64,000 nt of DNA from Longimicrobium sp. (lineage in GTDB: Bacteria; Gemmatimonadota; Gemmatimonadetes; Longimicrobiales; Longimicrobiaceae): the NCBI GenBank assembly GCA_036377595.1, contig DASUYB010000088.1:54354-118353 (forward strand), given 5' to 3'. The notes below the pieces were generated by a model. That model worked only from the letters and a program-made list of their open reading frames with translations. It had not been told where the DNA came from and made no database searches. The first letter of the stretch is position 1. Every line of letters begins with the position of its first letter. The position numbers and the translations under genes are program-made. Shown here in pieces: positions 45,424 through 53,660 of the stretch.

Positions 45424-46146
45424 TCAGCGCTCCCTCGGCGGCCACCAGCCGGCTCGGCGCCAGTCGTCGCACGGCGCATCGCGCTGCAGCTCGGCCGCGG
45501 AAACGCCGAGGCGCGCGGCCAGCGCGGCGTTGTACCGGGTGGCGTACGCGCCGGCCTGGCGCTGGAACCGCGCGTGGTTCGGCGTCATCAGCACATCGCC
45601 GGTGCCCTCGATCGGGTGGACGCCGAAGCGCGCGAGCACGCAGTCGTTCTCGACGATGGGAGCCTCCAGCGCGTACCCCATCACCCCCAGGAACGCCGAA
45701 TCGCCCGCCGCGAGCGCGCGGGCGGCGGCCTCGGCGGGGGGCACGCGCATCGCCTTGCGCGGCCTGATCATCATCGCGTTCGCCTCGCGCTCCATCGCCG
45801 CAAACTCGACGGACCAGCCCACCGCGTCGAACGCGACCGGCCAGGCGACCACACCGTAGACCAGCAGCATCGCCGCCGCGACGATGCGCGGCACGAGGCC
45901 GAGCGTGCGCCACGGGATCGCCGCCGCCACGAGCGGGACGCTGACGAGAAGGAGGGTGGCGATGATGATCGCCCAGGTGACGGCGTCGCTCCACCACGGG
46001 CGCGACGCGCGCAGGAGCCAGTCCTCGAGCCAGCCGTGCGCGGGGCGGATGAGCATCCACGCCCCCAGCAGCGCGAACAGCCACGCACAGTGCAGCCATC
46101 CCGGCTCCCGGCGAGCGCCTTCGCGCGGCACGGTCGCGGCCGTCAT
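45424..46146 (-). CDS. Membrane protein of unknown family, paralog 3
   Basis: A 240-residue protein with about three N-terminal helices (WLFALLGAWMLIRPA; AVTWAIIIATLLLVSVPLVAAA; IVAAAMLLVYGVVAWPVAF), then a ~125-residue extracytoplasmic domain. That domain shares with its two neighbours MRVPPAEAAARALAAGDSAFLGVMG, CVLARFGVHPIEGTGDVLMTPN and YATRYNAALAARLGVS. I recognise no family. Its start overlaps the previous stop by one base (TGATG), so all three are translated together. Confidence 0.7.
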   Translation of the reverse strand: MTAATVPREGARREPGWLHCAWLFALLGAWMLIRPAHGWLEDWLLRASRPWWSDAVTWAIIIATLLLVSVPLVAAAIPWRTLGLVPRIVAAAMLLVYGVVAWPVAFDAVGWSVEFAAMEREANAMMIRPRKAMRVPPAEAAARALAAGDSAFLGVMGYALEAPIVENDCVLARFGVHPIEGTGDVLMTPNHARFQRQAGAYATRYNAALAARLGVSAAELQRDAPCDDWRRAGWWPPRER

Positions 46147-46877
46147 CACCGCCCGCCCGGCGGCCATGGCTGGACGCGCCGCGTCACCTCGCATGCCCGC
46201 GCGTAGAGGTCCGCCACCTCGTGTGACACGCCGAGGCGCCTGGCCAGCTCGGCGTTGTAGCGCCTGGCGTAGTCGCGCGCGCGGAACTGGAAGCGCCGAA
46301 AGTTCGGCGTGAACATCACGCCGCCCGTGCCCTGGATGGCGCGCTCGCCGTAGCGCTGGAGCACGCAGCCGCTGTACACGCCCGGCGTGCTGATCGCCAC
46401 TCCCACCACCGCCAGGAACGACGAGTCGCCCGCCGCCAGCGCGCGCATCACGGCCGTCTCCGGCGGCACCCGCATCGCCCGCACCGCGACGCGCATTCTT
46501 TCGTTCGCCATGCGCTCGTCCGCGGCAAAGCGCTTCAGCCACGCAAGGTGCCCGTGCAGGGCCGGCAGCGCCATCGCGGAGTAGACGCCGAGGATCGCCA
46601 CGGCCGCGATCCGCGCATGCCGCCCCAGCGATCGCCATCCCACGGCGACGGCGGCGAGCGGCGCGAGGTAGGCAGCGGCCTGGCCGAGGGAGTCCGCCCA
46701 CGTCCACGCGTCGGTCCACGCGCCGGCCCACCCGTCGTTCGCCCAGGCGTGGAGGCCGCTGCTCGCCGCGCGCAGGACCGGGCGGACGAACAGCCACGCG
46801 CCCAGCACGGCAAACACCCACGCGCCGCCGGGCGACCGCGCGCGCGGCTCGCGGGCGGCGGGGACGGACGCGCTCAC
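46146..46877 (-). CDS. Membrane protein of unknown family, paralog 2
   Basis: A 243-residue protein with three or four helices (WVFAVLGAWLFVRPVL; AAAYLAPLAAVAVGW; IAAVAILGVYSAMALPAL), then the shared domain: MRVPPETAVMRALAAGDSSFLAVVG, CVLQRYGERAIQGTGGVMFTPN, FRARDYARRYNAELARRLGVS. The single conserved Cys (in GCVLQRYG) occurs in all three paralogs. GTG start overlapping the upstream stop by 4 bases. Confidence 0.7.
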   Translation of the reverse strand: MSASVPAAREPRARSPGGAWVFAVLGAWLFVRPVLRAASSGLHAWANDGWAGAWTDAWTWADSLGQAAAYLAPLAAVAVGWRSLGRHARIAAVAILGVYSAMALPALHGHLAWLKRFAADERMANERMRVAVRAMRVPPETAVMRALAAGDSSFLAVVGVAISTPGVYSGCVLQRYGERAIQGTGGVMFTPNFRRFQFRARDYARRYNAELARRLGVSHEVADLYARACEVTRRVQPWPPGGR

Positions 46878-47596
46878 CGCGCCGGCACCTCGTCGAACGG
46901 CAGCCACTCGGCGGCGTCGCCGCGCGCGGGGCAGGCGTCGTACGCGTCGAGCGCGCCGGGGGCGAGGTGGAGCGCCTCGGCCAGCGCGGCGTTGTAGCGC
47001 TCGGCGTAGGCGGATTCCGCGTCCCTCAGCCGCAGCATCGCGGGCGTCCCGGTCAGCTCGAATCCCACCGGCATCACCTGGACCCCCCACCGCGCCTTCA
47101 CGCACCGGCTGCTCACGCCGGGGACGTGGTTGCCGAAGAGCCCACGGACGGCCAGGAAGCGGTAGTTGCCCGCGGCCACGGCGGCGCGCGCGGCGTCCGG
47201 CGGCGGCAACCGCATCGCCCGTCGCGCGAGCGGGCCCGTGCGCATGAACTCGACGGCCGAGATCGTCACGCCGCCCGCGTAGGCGAGCTCCGCCACCGAC
47301 ATCTGCGCGGCCGCGGCGACACCCAGGACCGTCGCGCAGACGAGCGCGATCCGCGCGCCGCGCGCCAGCACGCGCCATCCCGCCGCGGCCACGATCGGCA
47401 GCGCCAGCGGGGCGGCGACGCAGAGCCCGATGAATCCCCAGAACAACCCGTCCGATCCGGCGGGGAGGTTGTCCAGCCGCCCGCTGTTCCCCAGCCACCA
47501 CGGCACCCACGGCAGCGCGGCCGCCGCCGCGAGCGCGGGAAAGACCCACGAGATCCGCGTCACCCGACCCACCGGCACTTCCACGATCGTGCTCAT
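46874..47596 (-). CDS. Membrane protein of unknown family, paralog 1
   Basis: A 240-residue protein with helices WVFPALAAAAALPWVPWWL, LFWGFIGLCVAAPLALPIVAA and IALVCATVLGVAAAA, then the shared domain: MRLPPPDAARAAVAAGNYRFLAVRG, CVKARWGVQVMPVGFELTGTPAM and YAERYNAALAEALHLA. It is the most divergent of the three and keeps the domain Cys. Good ribosome site (GAGGCTGCC). The gene order FkbM, paralogs 1-3, two glycosyltransferases suggests work on the same glycan at the membrane (inference). Confidence 0.7.
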   Translation of the reverse strand: MSTIVEVPVGRVTRISWVFPALAAAAALPWVPWWLGNSGRLDNLPAGSDGLFWGFIGLCVAAPLALPIVAAAGWRVLARGARIALVCATVLGVAAAAQMSVAELAYAGGVTISAVEFMRTGPLARRAMRLPPPDAARAAVAAGNYRFLAVRGLFGNHVPGVSSRCVKARWGVQVMPVGFELTGTPAMLRLRDAESAYAERYNAALAEALHLAPGALDAYDACPARGDAAEWLPFDEVPAR

Positions 47597-47603
47597 GGCA
47601 GCC

Positions 47604-48446
47604 TCACTTGGGAACCAGGCGCAGGCACTCGCCCTCGAGCGCCCAGGGATCGGACACCGGCCGCAGCGGCTCGGCGCGCAGCCCCTGCCGCTCGAGCTCC
47701 GCCCGCACGTCCGCCGGGGCGATCCCCATCTCGCGCCAGACGGTGGGGTGCATCTCCACGAAGAGTGCCAGCTCCCCGCCCGCCCGGGCGATGGTCTCGC
47801 GCGCGCCGCGGAGCACGTCGAGCTCGGCGCCCTCCACGTCGATCTTGAGGAACGACGGGGTGATCTCCTCGCGCGCGCAAAACTCGTCCACCGCAACGGT
47901 TTGCACCGTCTCGCCCCCGCCCTCTCCGCCCAGCCGGTTGCCGCCGGAGAGACCGTCGACCGCCAGCGTCGCCGTCCCCGTCGAAGCGGCGACGGCGGCG
48001 CGCACAGGGGTGACGACGGCGGCCAGGCCGTTCAGGCGAACGTGTTCGGACAGTCCTCTGAACGCCTCGGACGCGGGTTCGAACGCGTAGACGCGGCCGC
48101 GCGGACGCACCCACTGGCCGAGCAGCAGCGCGTACGCACCGACGTTCGCGCCCACGTCCAGCGCGACGGCGCCGGGCTTCGCCGCCGCGCGGAAAGCCTC
48201 GTACTCCGCGGGGTTCCAGGTGACGAAGCGGTACTCGGAAAGCAGCCGCACCGCCTCGCCGCGGGGGAGGCGCGCGGTGACGCTGCCGCCGGTGCGCAGG
48301 CGCACGGCCGCGCGGTAGGCCGAGCGCAGCCAGCGCCGCACCGCGCCGTCCGGGAGTGCGCGCCCCAGCCGCGCGCCGAGCCCCTCCAGCGCCGTCGGCC
48401 GGCGATACGCGTGGCTGTGCGCCACCTCGGGCCGCTCGTCGGTCAT
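47604..48446 (-). CDS. FkbM-family methyltransferase
   Basis: A 280-residue FkbM enzyme: motif I ALDVGANVGAYALLLG, the acidic AFEPASEAF strand, and the family signature FLKIDVEGAELDVLRGA near residue 205, then LFVEMHPTVW. FkbM proteins O-methylate sugar hydroxyls or similar groups; the substrate is open. Start overlaps the preceding stop by 4 bases (ATGA). Confidence 0.88.
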   Translation of the reverse strand: MTDERPEVAHSHAYRRPTALEGLGARLGRALPDGAVRRWLRSAYRAAVRLRTGGSVTARLPRGEAVRLLSEYRFVTWNPAEYEAFRAAAKPGAVALDVGANVGAYALLLGQWVRPRGRVYAFEPASEAFRGLSEHVRLNGLAAVVTPVRAAVAASTGTATLAVDGLSGGNRLGGEGGGETVQTVAVDEFCAREEITPSFLKIDVEGAELDVLRGARETIARAGGELALFVEMHPTVWREMGIAPADVRAELERQGLRAEPLRPVSDPWALEGECLRLVPK

Positions 48447-49600
48447 CGCCCCGCCGCCTCGTGGATCAACCGCGCCAGCCTTTCGCCGTAGGTGGTGATG
48501 GAGCCCGCCGCCTCGATCCGCCGCCGCGCCGCGATCCCCATCTCCCCACGCGTTTCGGGGGATGAGACGAGCCGCGCGAGCGCATCCTTCAGCGCGCCGA
48601 TGTCCCCCGGCGGCACCAGGATGCCGGTCTCGCCGTCGGCGACGATCTCGGGGATGGCGTTGATGGCGGTGCCGATGGACGGCAGCCCCGCCGCGGCCGC
48701 TTCCTGGTACACCATCCCGAACGCCTCGCCGCGCGTGGGCATGGCGAAGACGTCCGCCTGGCGCCAGAGCGCGAACCATTCCGGCGTGTACGCGCGCACC
48801 CCGCGGCGCACCTCGACGCCGGGCGGGAGCGCGCCCTCGCCGATCTCCGCCTCGGTGACGACGATGAGCCGCGCGCGAGAGGCGAAATCGCCCGCGCGCC
48901 AGGCCGCCAGCAGCTCCGCCCCGCCCTTCCGCGCGAAGTCCCCACCCACGAAGAGGACGGAGACGGGCCGCGATTTCTGACGCGCGCGCCGCTCCTCCGC
49001 CCACCCCGCGCCGAAGCCGTCGAGGGGGACGGGATACGGCATCACCCGCACCTTCGCCGCCGCGTCGGGGAGATCCGAGATCAGGTCGTCCGCGGCCCAG
49101 CGCGAGGTGGCGACGATGGCCGCGGCGGCGCGGAAGACGCGGCGGTCGCGCGCGGCGCCGGGCGCGTAGTCACGCCGCGCCAGCCCCGGCGGCGCCTCGA
49201 GGCTGGCCAGCCGCTGGGTGATGTCGATGGAGACGATGGACGGCGTGCGGCGCATCCGCCCGAGGCTCGCCCACGCGGCAGCCTGGGTGTGGAAGTGGAC
49301 GACGTCGAACGCGCGCCCCGCCCGCTCCAGCGCGGCGATGCGGCGCGCCGCGCGCACCCCCGCGTCCATCTCGTGGCGATACCGCGCCATCGTCAGAGCC
49401 CCCGCCACGCCGCCCGGCCGCGGCCCCAGCGTCCGCAGCCGCCGCGCGATCCGCTCGCCCGTGGTCAGGCCGGCGGAAAGGTCCAGGTGCTCGGCCGCGA
49501 TCGACGGATCGACCGCGATGGCCTGGCGGATCAGCCGCGCGACGGAGCGGTGGCCGAGGATCCCGGTGTTGACGAACAGCACGCGCAGCGGCGTGCCCAT
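48443..49600 (-). CDS. Glycosyltransferase family 4
   Basis: A 385-residue GT-B enzyme: acceptor side VLFVNTGILGHRSVARLI and VVHFHTQAAAWASL; donor side VLFVGGDFARKGGAELLAAW and E-x7-E motif GEAFGMVYQEAA. The stop and start overlap by one base with the upstream FkbM gene. Confidence 0.87.
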   Translation of the reverse strand: MGTPLRVLFVNTGILGHRSVARLIRQAIAVDPSIAAEHLDLSAGLTTGERIARRLRTLGPRPGGVAGALTMARYRHEMDAGVRAARRIAALERAGRAFDVVHFHTQAAAWASLGRMRRTPSIVSIDITQRLASLEAPPGLARRDYAPGAARDRRVFRAAAAIVATSRWAADDLISDLPDAAAKVRVMPYPVPLDGFGAGWAEERRARQKSRPVSVLFVGGDFARKGGAELLAAWRAGDFASRARLIVVTEAEIGEGALPPGVEVRRGVRAYTPEWFALWRQADVFAMPTRGEAFGMVYQEAAAAGLPSIGTAINAIPEIVADGETGILVPPGDIGALKDALARLVSSPETRGEMGIAARRRIEAAGSITTYGERLARLIHEAAGR

Positions 49601-50445
49601 CACCGCGCGACCAGGCGGAGGACGGCGTTGGGCGAGCCCAGGATGGCGCGCGCGCTGAGCGGGCGGCGGCCGGGCGTCTCGAAGCGGTAGCCGAACCCCT
49701 GCAGCATCTCCACGATCTCGCGCGCGGGGGTGCCGCGGCGCTCCAGCAGGTCCAGGTGCAGCTCCAGCAGCAGCATCGGCTTGCGGTGCGTGAGCAGCTC
49801 GCGCGCGCCGCGCAGCACCTCCAGCTCGTGCCCCTCGACGTCGATCTTCACCACGTGGGGGAGCACGTTCAGCCGCGCCACCTCCGCGTCCAGCGTCACC
49901 ATCTCCACCGGAAAGGTCTCCGCGCCCGCGGCGGGGGAGAAGTCGATCAGCCCCATCTCGTCCGCCGCCCCGCGCAGCTCCGCCGCGGCCGCGCCGGCGG
50001 CGATGGGGCGCACCGTCATCCGCCCGGCGATGCCGTTCATCTCCGCCAGCCGCCGCGCGTCGCGCACCTGCACCGGCGAGGGCTCGAGCGCCACGGCGCG
50101 GTTGCGCTCGCCGGCCAGGCAGAAGATGGCGGAGATGAGCCCACGTGCCGCGCCCACGTCCAGCAGCACGCCGCCGGTGCGCCCCTCGCGGACGACGGCG
50201 GCCAGCTCCTCGACCGAGTCGGCGTTGTCGACGATGTGGTAGCGGAGATCGTCGTACGCCGCGCGCGGCACCCGCAGCGCCACGCCGCGGAACGACGCCT
50301 CCACCACGTCGTCGCCCACGCGCAGGATGGTACCGGGCGAGGGCGGCGCGGCGCGGTAGCCAAACAGGCGCGCGCGGAACGGCGCCTTGAGCGGCTCCGG
50401 CACCCAGCGCGCCAGGTTCCTCCGCATCCACCGCAGGTTCAGCAT
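49600..50445 (-). CDS. FkbM-family methyltransferase
   Basis: A 281-residue FkbM enzyme: motif I LLDVGAARGLISAIF, ALEPSPVQVRDARRL, signature VVKIDVEGHELEVLRGA, then LLLELHLDLLE. The second Asn of the usual DVGANxG motif is replaced (DVGAARG). The same frame stays open upstream to 50673 through an 18-bp repeat tract, but the ATG at 50445 gives the usual family length. Leads the eight-gene cassette. Confidence 0.85.
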   Translation of the reverse strand: MLNLRWMRRNLARWVPEPLKAPFRARLFGYRAAPPSPGTILRVGDDVVEASFRGVALRVPRAAYDDLRYHIVDNADSVEELAAVVREGRTGGVLLDVGAARGLISAIFCLAGERNRAVALEPSPVQVRDARRLAEMNGIAGRMTVRPIAAGAAAAELRGAADEMGLIDFSPAAGAETFPVEMVTLDAEVARLNVLPHVVKIDVEGHELEVLRGARELLTHRKPMLLLELHLDLLERRGTPAREIVEMLQGFGYRFETPGRRPLSARAILGSPNAVLRLVAR

Positions 50446-50838
50446 GAAGCCATCACCGATGAACGGACCAGGACGACGCTCGAGGTTCGAACAAAATATT
50501 GGTGCGCGACAATGCGAGATTTGATGCGCGACGATGCATCTGTGCACGACGACGCGTTTGTGCGCGACGATGGGTTTGTGCGCAACGATGCGTTTGTGCG
50601 CGATGATGCATTTGTGCGCGACAATGCGAGATTTGATGCGCGACAATGCGAGTAAACTCGCGGCTACAAACACACGCAGTCCGCCTTCGCGGACTTCATC
50701 GGCGCAAGGAGCACCATCGTCGCGGTCAGCGCGGCATTCGCGCGGCCGCAGGCGGGCCCCCTCCCCGGCCCCTCCCCCGCTGCGCAGGGGAGGGGAGAAC
50801 TCAGCGCGGCTGAAAGTGCAGCACTCAGCACTTGGGAC
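50446..50838. repeat. Repeat block with 18-bp minisatellite
   Basis: A 393-base gap. At 50502-50652 about eight copies of an 18-bp unit, consensus GTGCGCGACGATGCGTTT, run in tandem with point changes; two units are a little longer. Then come an AGTCCGCCTTCGCGGACT palindrome (50678-50695), the GC-rich CGCGGCCGCAGGCGGGCCCC element (50737-50800), and mixed CTCAGCA/GGACTTA heptamers (50818-50862) that run into the flippase gene. No separate gene seen. Confidence 0.88.
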
Positions 50839-52377
50839 TTAGGACTTAGGACTTAGGACTTCCTCCGGCACCAATCTCAGCCTCGCCAGCCACGGCCGCA
50901 CCCTCGCGGGAAGCGGCAGCCCCGCGTACAGCGGCCGCATCGCCCACAGGTACACCAGCGCGAGCACCGGCGCCAGCGCCAGCGGCAGCCAGACGTTCGC
51001 GCGCATCGCCAATCCGACGAGCGTGCCGAGGACCAGCAGCGCGCCGCCGCGGGTCGCCCACGGGCGCAGCGCGCGGCGCCAGAGCTCGCGCTGCGGCAGG
51101 CCGGTGGTGCGGCACACCATCCACACCCCGGCCGGGTACGCGACCGCCGCCGTGCTCACCACCGCGGCGAGCGCGATCCCCGCCAGCCCGAACAGGCGGC
51201 CGAGGAGGATCGCCGCGCACAGGTTCACCGCGCCCTGCAGCAGCGACGCCCAGCCCGCCTGCACGCGCGTCCCCAGCGTCGCGCTGGTCGTGAACAGCCC
51301 GTGCGCCAGGGAGTGGGAGAGCACCACCAGCGCCAGCATCAGGTTCAGCGCGAACCCGCCGAAGCGCTGCGGCCCCACCCAGAGCGTCACGAAGCTGGGG
51401 TTGAAGGCCGCGATCGCGCACGCCACCCCGCCGCTGGTGATCAGGATCATCCGCAGGAGGGAGACGACGACCTCGCGCACCCGCTCCGGCCGCCCCTCGC
51501 CCTTGAGCTGCGCCAGGCCGACCAGCCCCGAGTCGGGGAGCTGCCAGCTCATCTGCATCGCCACGGTGCCGAGCTTGAACGTCATCGCGTAGACCACCGC
51601 GGCGCCGGGGCCGAGCACGGAAAGGATGATGATGCTGTCGCTCGCCGCCACCATCCGCCATCCCAGCCCCGCCGTCCACGAGCCGAACCCCTGCGCCGTC
51701 ATCGTCCGCATCGCCGCGAGCGAGGGGAGGCGCCAGCCGTGCAGCAGGTCGGGGGCGACGCGCCGCAGCCGCGCCAGGCTCGCGACGCCCGCCACCACGC
51801 CGGGGAGCGCCGTGGCCGCCGCGAGCGCATAGAGGCCGAATCCGCCCAGCAGCAGGCCCAGCGTCAGCGCCACGTTCAGCCCCACCTGCACCAGCGACAG
51901 CGCGCCGGAGAAGGTGACGTCCTGCAGCCCGATGATCCCCGCGTAGAAGGTGCGCAGCGGCATCCCCACCGCCATCGCCACGACGAGGAAGACGAGCGGG
52001 CCGGAGATGGCGGCGTGCTGCGCCGGGGTCACGTGCGCGACCGACGGCGCCAGGCGGAAGGCCACGAAGGCGAGGATGCCGAACGCCGCCGCCGCCGCCG
52101 CGGAGAAGAGGACGCCGCCGGCCAGCAGCCCGCGCATGGCCTCGCGGTCGCCGCGCCCGTCGTTCTCCGCCATCAGCCAGGGGATCACGCCCACCACGCC
52201 TAGATCGACCATCGACGAGTACGCCAGCAGCTCGCCGAACGCCAGCCACACGCCGTAGAGGTCGTTCGGCACGTGCGCCAGGACGAACGGGACGAGCACG
52301 ATCCCGCTCACCAGCGCCAGCGCGAACTGCAGATAGCCGAAGACGGCGGTGATCCCCGCCCGGCGGGTGCGGCTCAT
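50839..52377 (-). CDS. Wzx-type polysaccharide flippase
   Basis: A 512-residue membrane protein with about 12-14 helices, from FGYLQFALALVSGIVLVPFV to the C-terminal ALAPVLALVYLWAM. The MOP/polysaccharide-transport shape and YGVWLAFGELLAYSSMVDLGV near residue 41 identify it as the flippase for lipid-linked repeat units. The last six codons (VLSPKS) and the TAA stop are read from a GTCCTAA heptamer array. Start overlaps the upstream glycosyltransferase stop by 4 bases. Confidence 0.88.
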   Translation of the reverse strand: MSRTRRAGITAVFGYLQFALALVSGIVLVPFVLAHVPNDLYGVWLAFGELLAYSSMVDLGVVGVIPWLMAENDGRGDREAMRGLLAGGVLFSAAAAAAFGILAFVAFRLAPSVAHVTPAQHAAISGPLVFLVVAMAVGMPLRTFYAGIIGLQDVTFSGALSLVQVGLNVALTLGLLLGGFGLYALAAATALPGVVAGVASLARLRRVAPDLLHGWRLPSLAAMRTMTAQGFGSWTAGLGWRMVAASDSIIILSVLGPGAAVVYAMTFKLGTVAMQMSWQLPDSGLVGLAQLKGEGRPERVREVVVSLLRMILITSGGVACAIAAFNPSFVTLWVGPQRFGGFALNLMLALVVLSHSLAHGLFTTSATLGTRVQAGWASLLQGAVNLCAAILLGRLFGLAGIALAAVVSTAAVAYPAGVWMVCRTTGLPQRELWRRALRPWATRGGALLVLGTLVGLAMRANVWLPLALAPVLALVYLWAMRPLYAGLPLPARVRPWLARLRLVPEEVLSPKS

Positions 52378-53309
52378 CCGTTCCGCCTCAGGCCCACGGC
52401 ATAGAGCGCCATCTGCTTCATCGCCGCCATCCACCCGGCGCGGGTCGCCCGCCGCCGCCACGCCGTCCGCGCGCGGGGATGCTCGCGGCGGATGGTCTCG
52501 CCCCAGCGCTCGAAGAAGATGCGCGCGTTCCGCAGCCCCAGCGCCATCCGCTTCTCCGACGGCGTGCGGGAGAGGGTGGAGCTCACCTTGTGCTCGTACG
52601 CGCCGCCGCGCTCGAACCCGTGCGTGGCGATCTTCCACCCCGCCGCGCGGATGCGGTAGCAGAGGTCCACCTCGTCCCACTCCGTCGGCCGGAACGCCTC
52701 GTCCAGCGCGCCGACCCTGTCGATGCACGCCTTGCGGACGACCCAGGGCCGCATCACCCCGTCCACCTCGTGGATGCGCACCCAGTTGAGCGGCGCGGGG
52801 CCGATGGTGCTCTGAACGCGCTTCCAGTCGATGGTGTCGTGCCACGTCTCCAGCGGCGCGGCCACGGGGGTGAAGGTGAGGCCGCGGCTCAGGCTCATCA
52901 GCCCGATCTCGGGGATGGACGCGAACGTCGCCAGCAGTTCGGGGACGAACCAGTCCGCCTGCAGGAACATGTCGTCGTGCCAGCTCATCACCAGCGGCGC
53001 GGAGGCCTCCTTCAGCCCGAGGTTCGTGCACATCAGCTCGTGCACGTCGGGGGTATTGGCCCAGCGCAGGTGCCGCTTCCCCCACGCCGTGGCGCAGAGC
53101 TCGTCGAGGTACGCGTCCGTGCCGTCCGTGCACCCGTCGGCGATCACGATCAGCTCCACCGGCGCGCCGTCCGCGTGGCGCCGCCACGACTCCAGGCAGC
53201 GCCGCAGCATCGGCAGGTTGTCGTGCGTGGGGATGACGACGGAAAGCTCGGGCGTGCTCAACGGGAATGGCTTGGAGGTGATGGAGATGGAATTCCGCCG
53301 TGATGTCAT
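52374..53309 (-). CDS. Glycosyltransferase family 2
   Basis: A 311-residue GT-A enzyme: LSVVIPTHDNLPMLRRCLES, IVIADGCTDGT, the metal motif SWHDDMF (Asp112-113), and RPTEWDEVDLCYRIRAAGWKI. The catalytic core begins at ~residue 20. The ATG at 53309 lies in a dispersed repeat (ATGTCATCCTGCGG on plus), with only a weak AGG nearby. A TTG further in is an alternative; the true start is uncertain. Confidence 0.83.
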   Translation of the reverse strand: MTSRRNSISITSKPFPLSTPELSVVIPTHDNLPMLRRCLESWRRHADGAPVELIVIADGCTDGTDAYLDELCATAWGKRHLRWANTPDVHELMCTNLGLKEASAPLVMSWHDDMFLQADWFVPELLATFASIPEIGLMSLSRGLTFTPVAAPLETWHDTIDWKRVQSTIGPAPLNWVRIHEVDGVMRPWVVRKACIDRVGALDEAFRPTEWDEVDLCYRIRAAGWKIATHGFERGGAYEHKVSSTLSRTPSEKRMALGLRNARIFFERWGETIRREHPRARTAWRRRATRAGWMAAMKQMALYAVGLRRNG

Positions 53310-53660
53310 CCTGCGGACGGGATGCCCCGAAACCCGACCCGACGTCATCCTGAGGCCGGCCAGACTGCAATTGCCAGGTGCGCCAATGCATGCAGGCCGA
53401 AGGATCTATGGCATCGTCCGCACGACAGCCGGAGGTGATGTGCGGTGAGCTTCATCCCCGGGTTGAAACCCGGGGCTGGAACATCAAGAAGTCCGCCTTC
53501 GCGGACTCCCCCCAATATCTTCGCGATGAGCGGGCATCAGAGCGAAGCCTGTCGCGCGCACCGCCACATCGGCCACACCGAAGCCTGTAGTCCGCGAAGG
53601 CGGACTTCGTGTGGTTGTAGCCGCGATTTCAATCGCCCTGTCCCCCTCGGCTCCCCGGAC
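53310..53660. repeat. Repeat block with paired palindromes
   Basis: A 351-base gap with no gene. It holds GACGTCATCCTGAGGCCGG (53340), CCCGGGTTGAAACCCGGGG (53457), AGTCCGCCTTCGCGGACT (53490-53507) and the opposite-facing AGTCCGCGAAGGCGGACT (53589-53606) about 80 bases apart, and GGTTGTAGCCGCGATTTC (53613). The combination CCCGGG-hairpin plus AGTCCGCC palindrome repeats at 55854-55904. Confidence 0.88.

Noticed and set aside
50502..50652. Possible CRISPR array
   Set aside because: Units are 18 bp, head to tail, with no spacers and no cas genes; it is a minisatellite.
49600..50673. Extended 357-residue FkbM protein starting at 50673
   Set aside because: The extra N-terminus is read from the 18-bp repeat and lacks homology; the ATG at 50445 gives the family length. 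The open frame is reported as a finding only.
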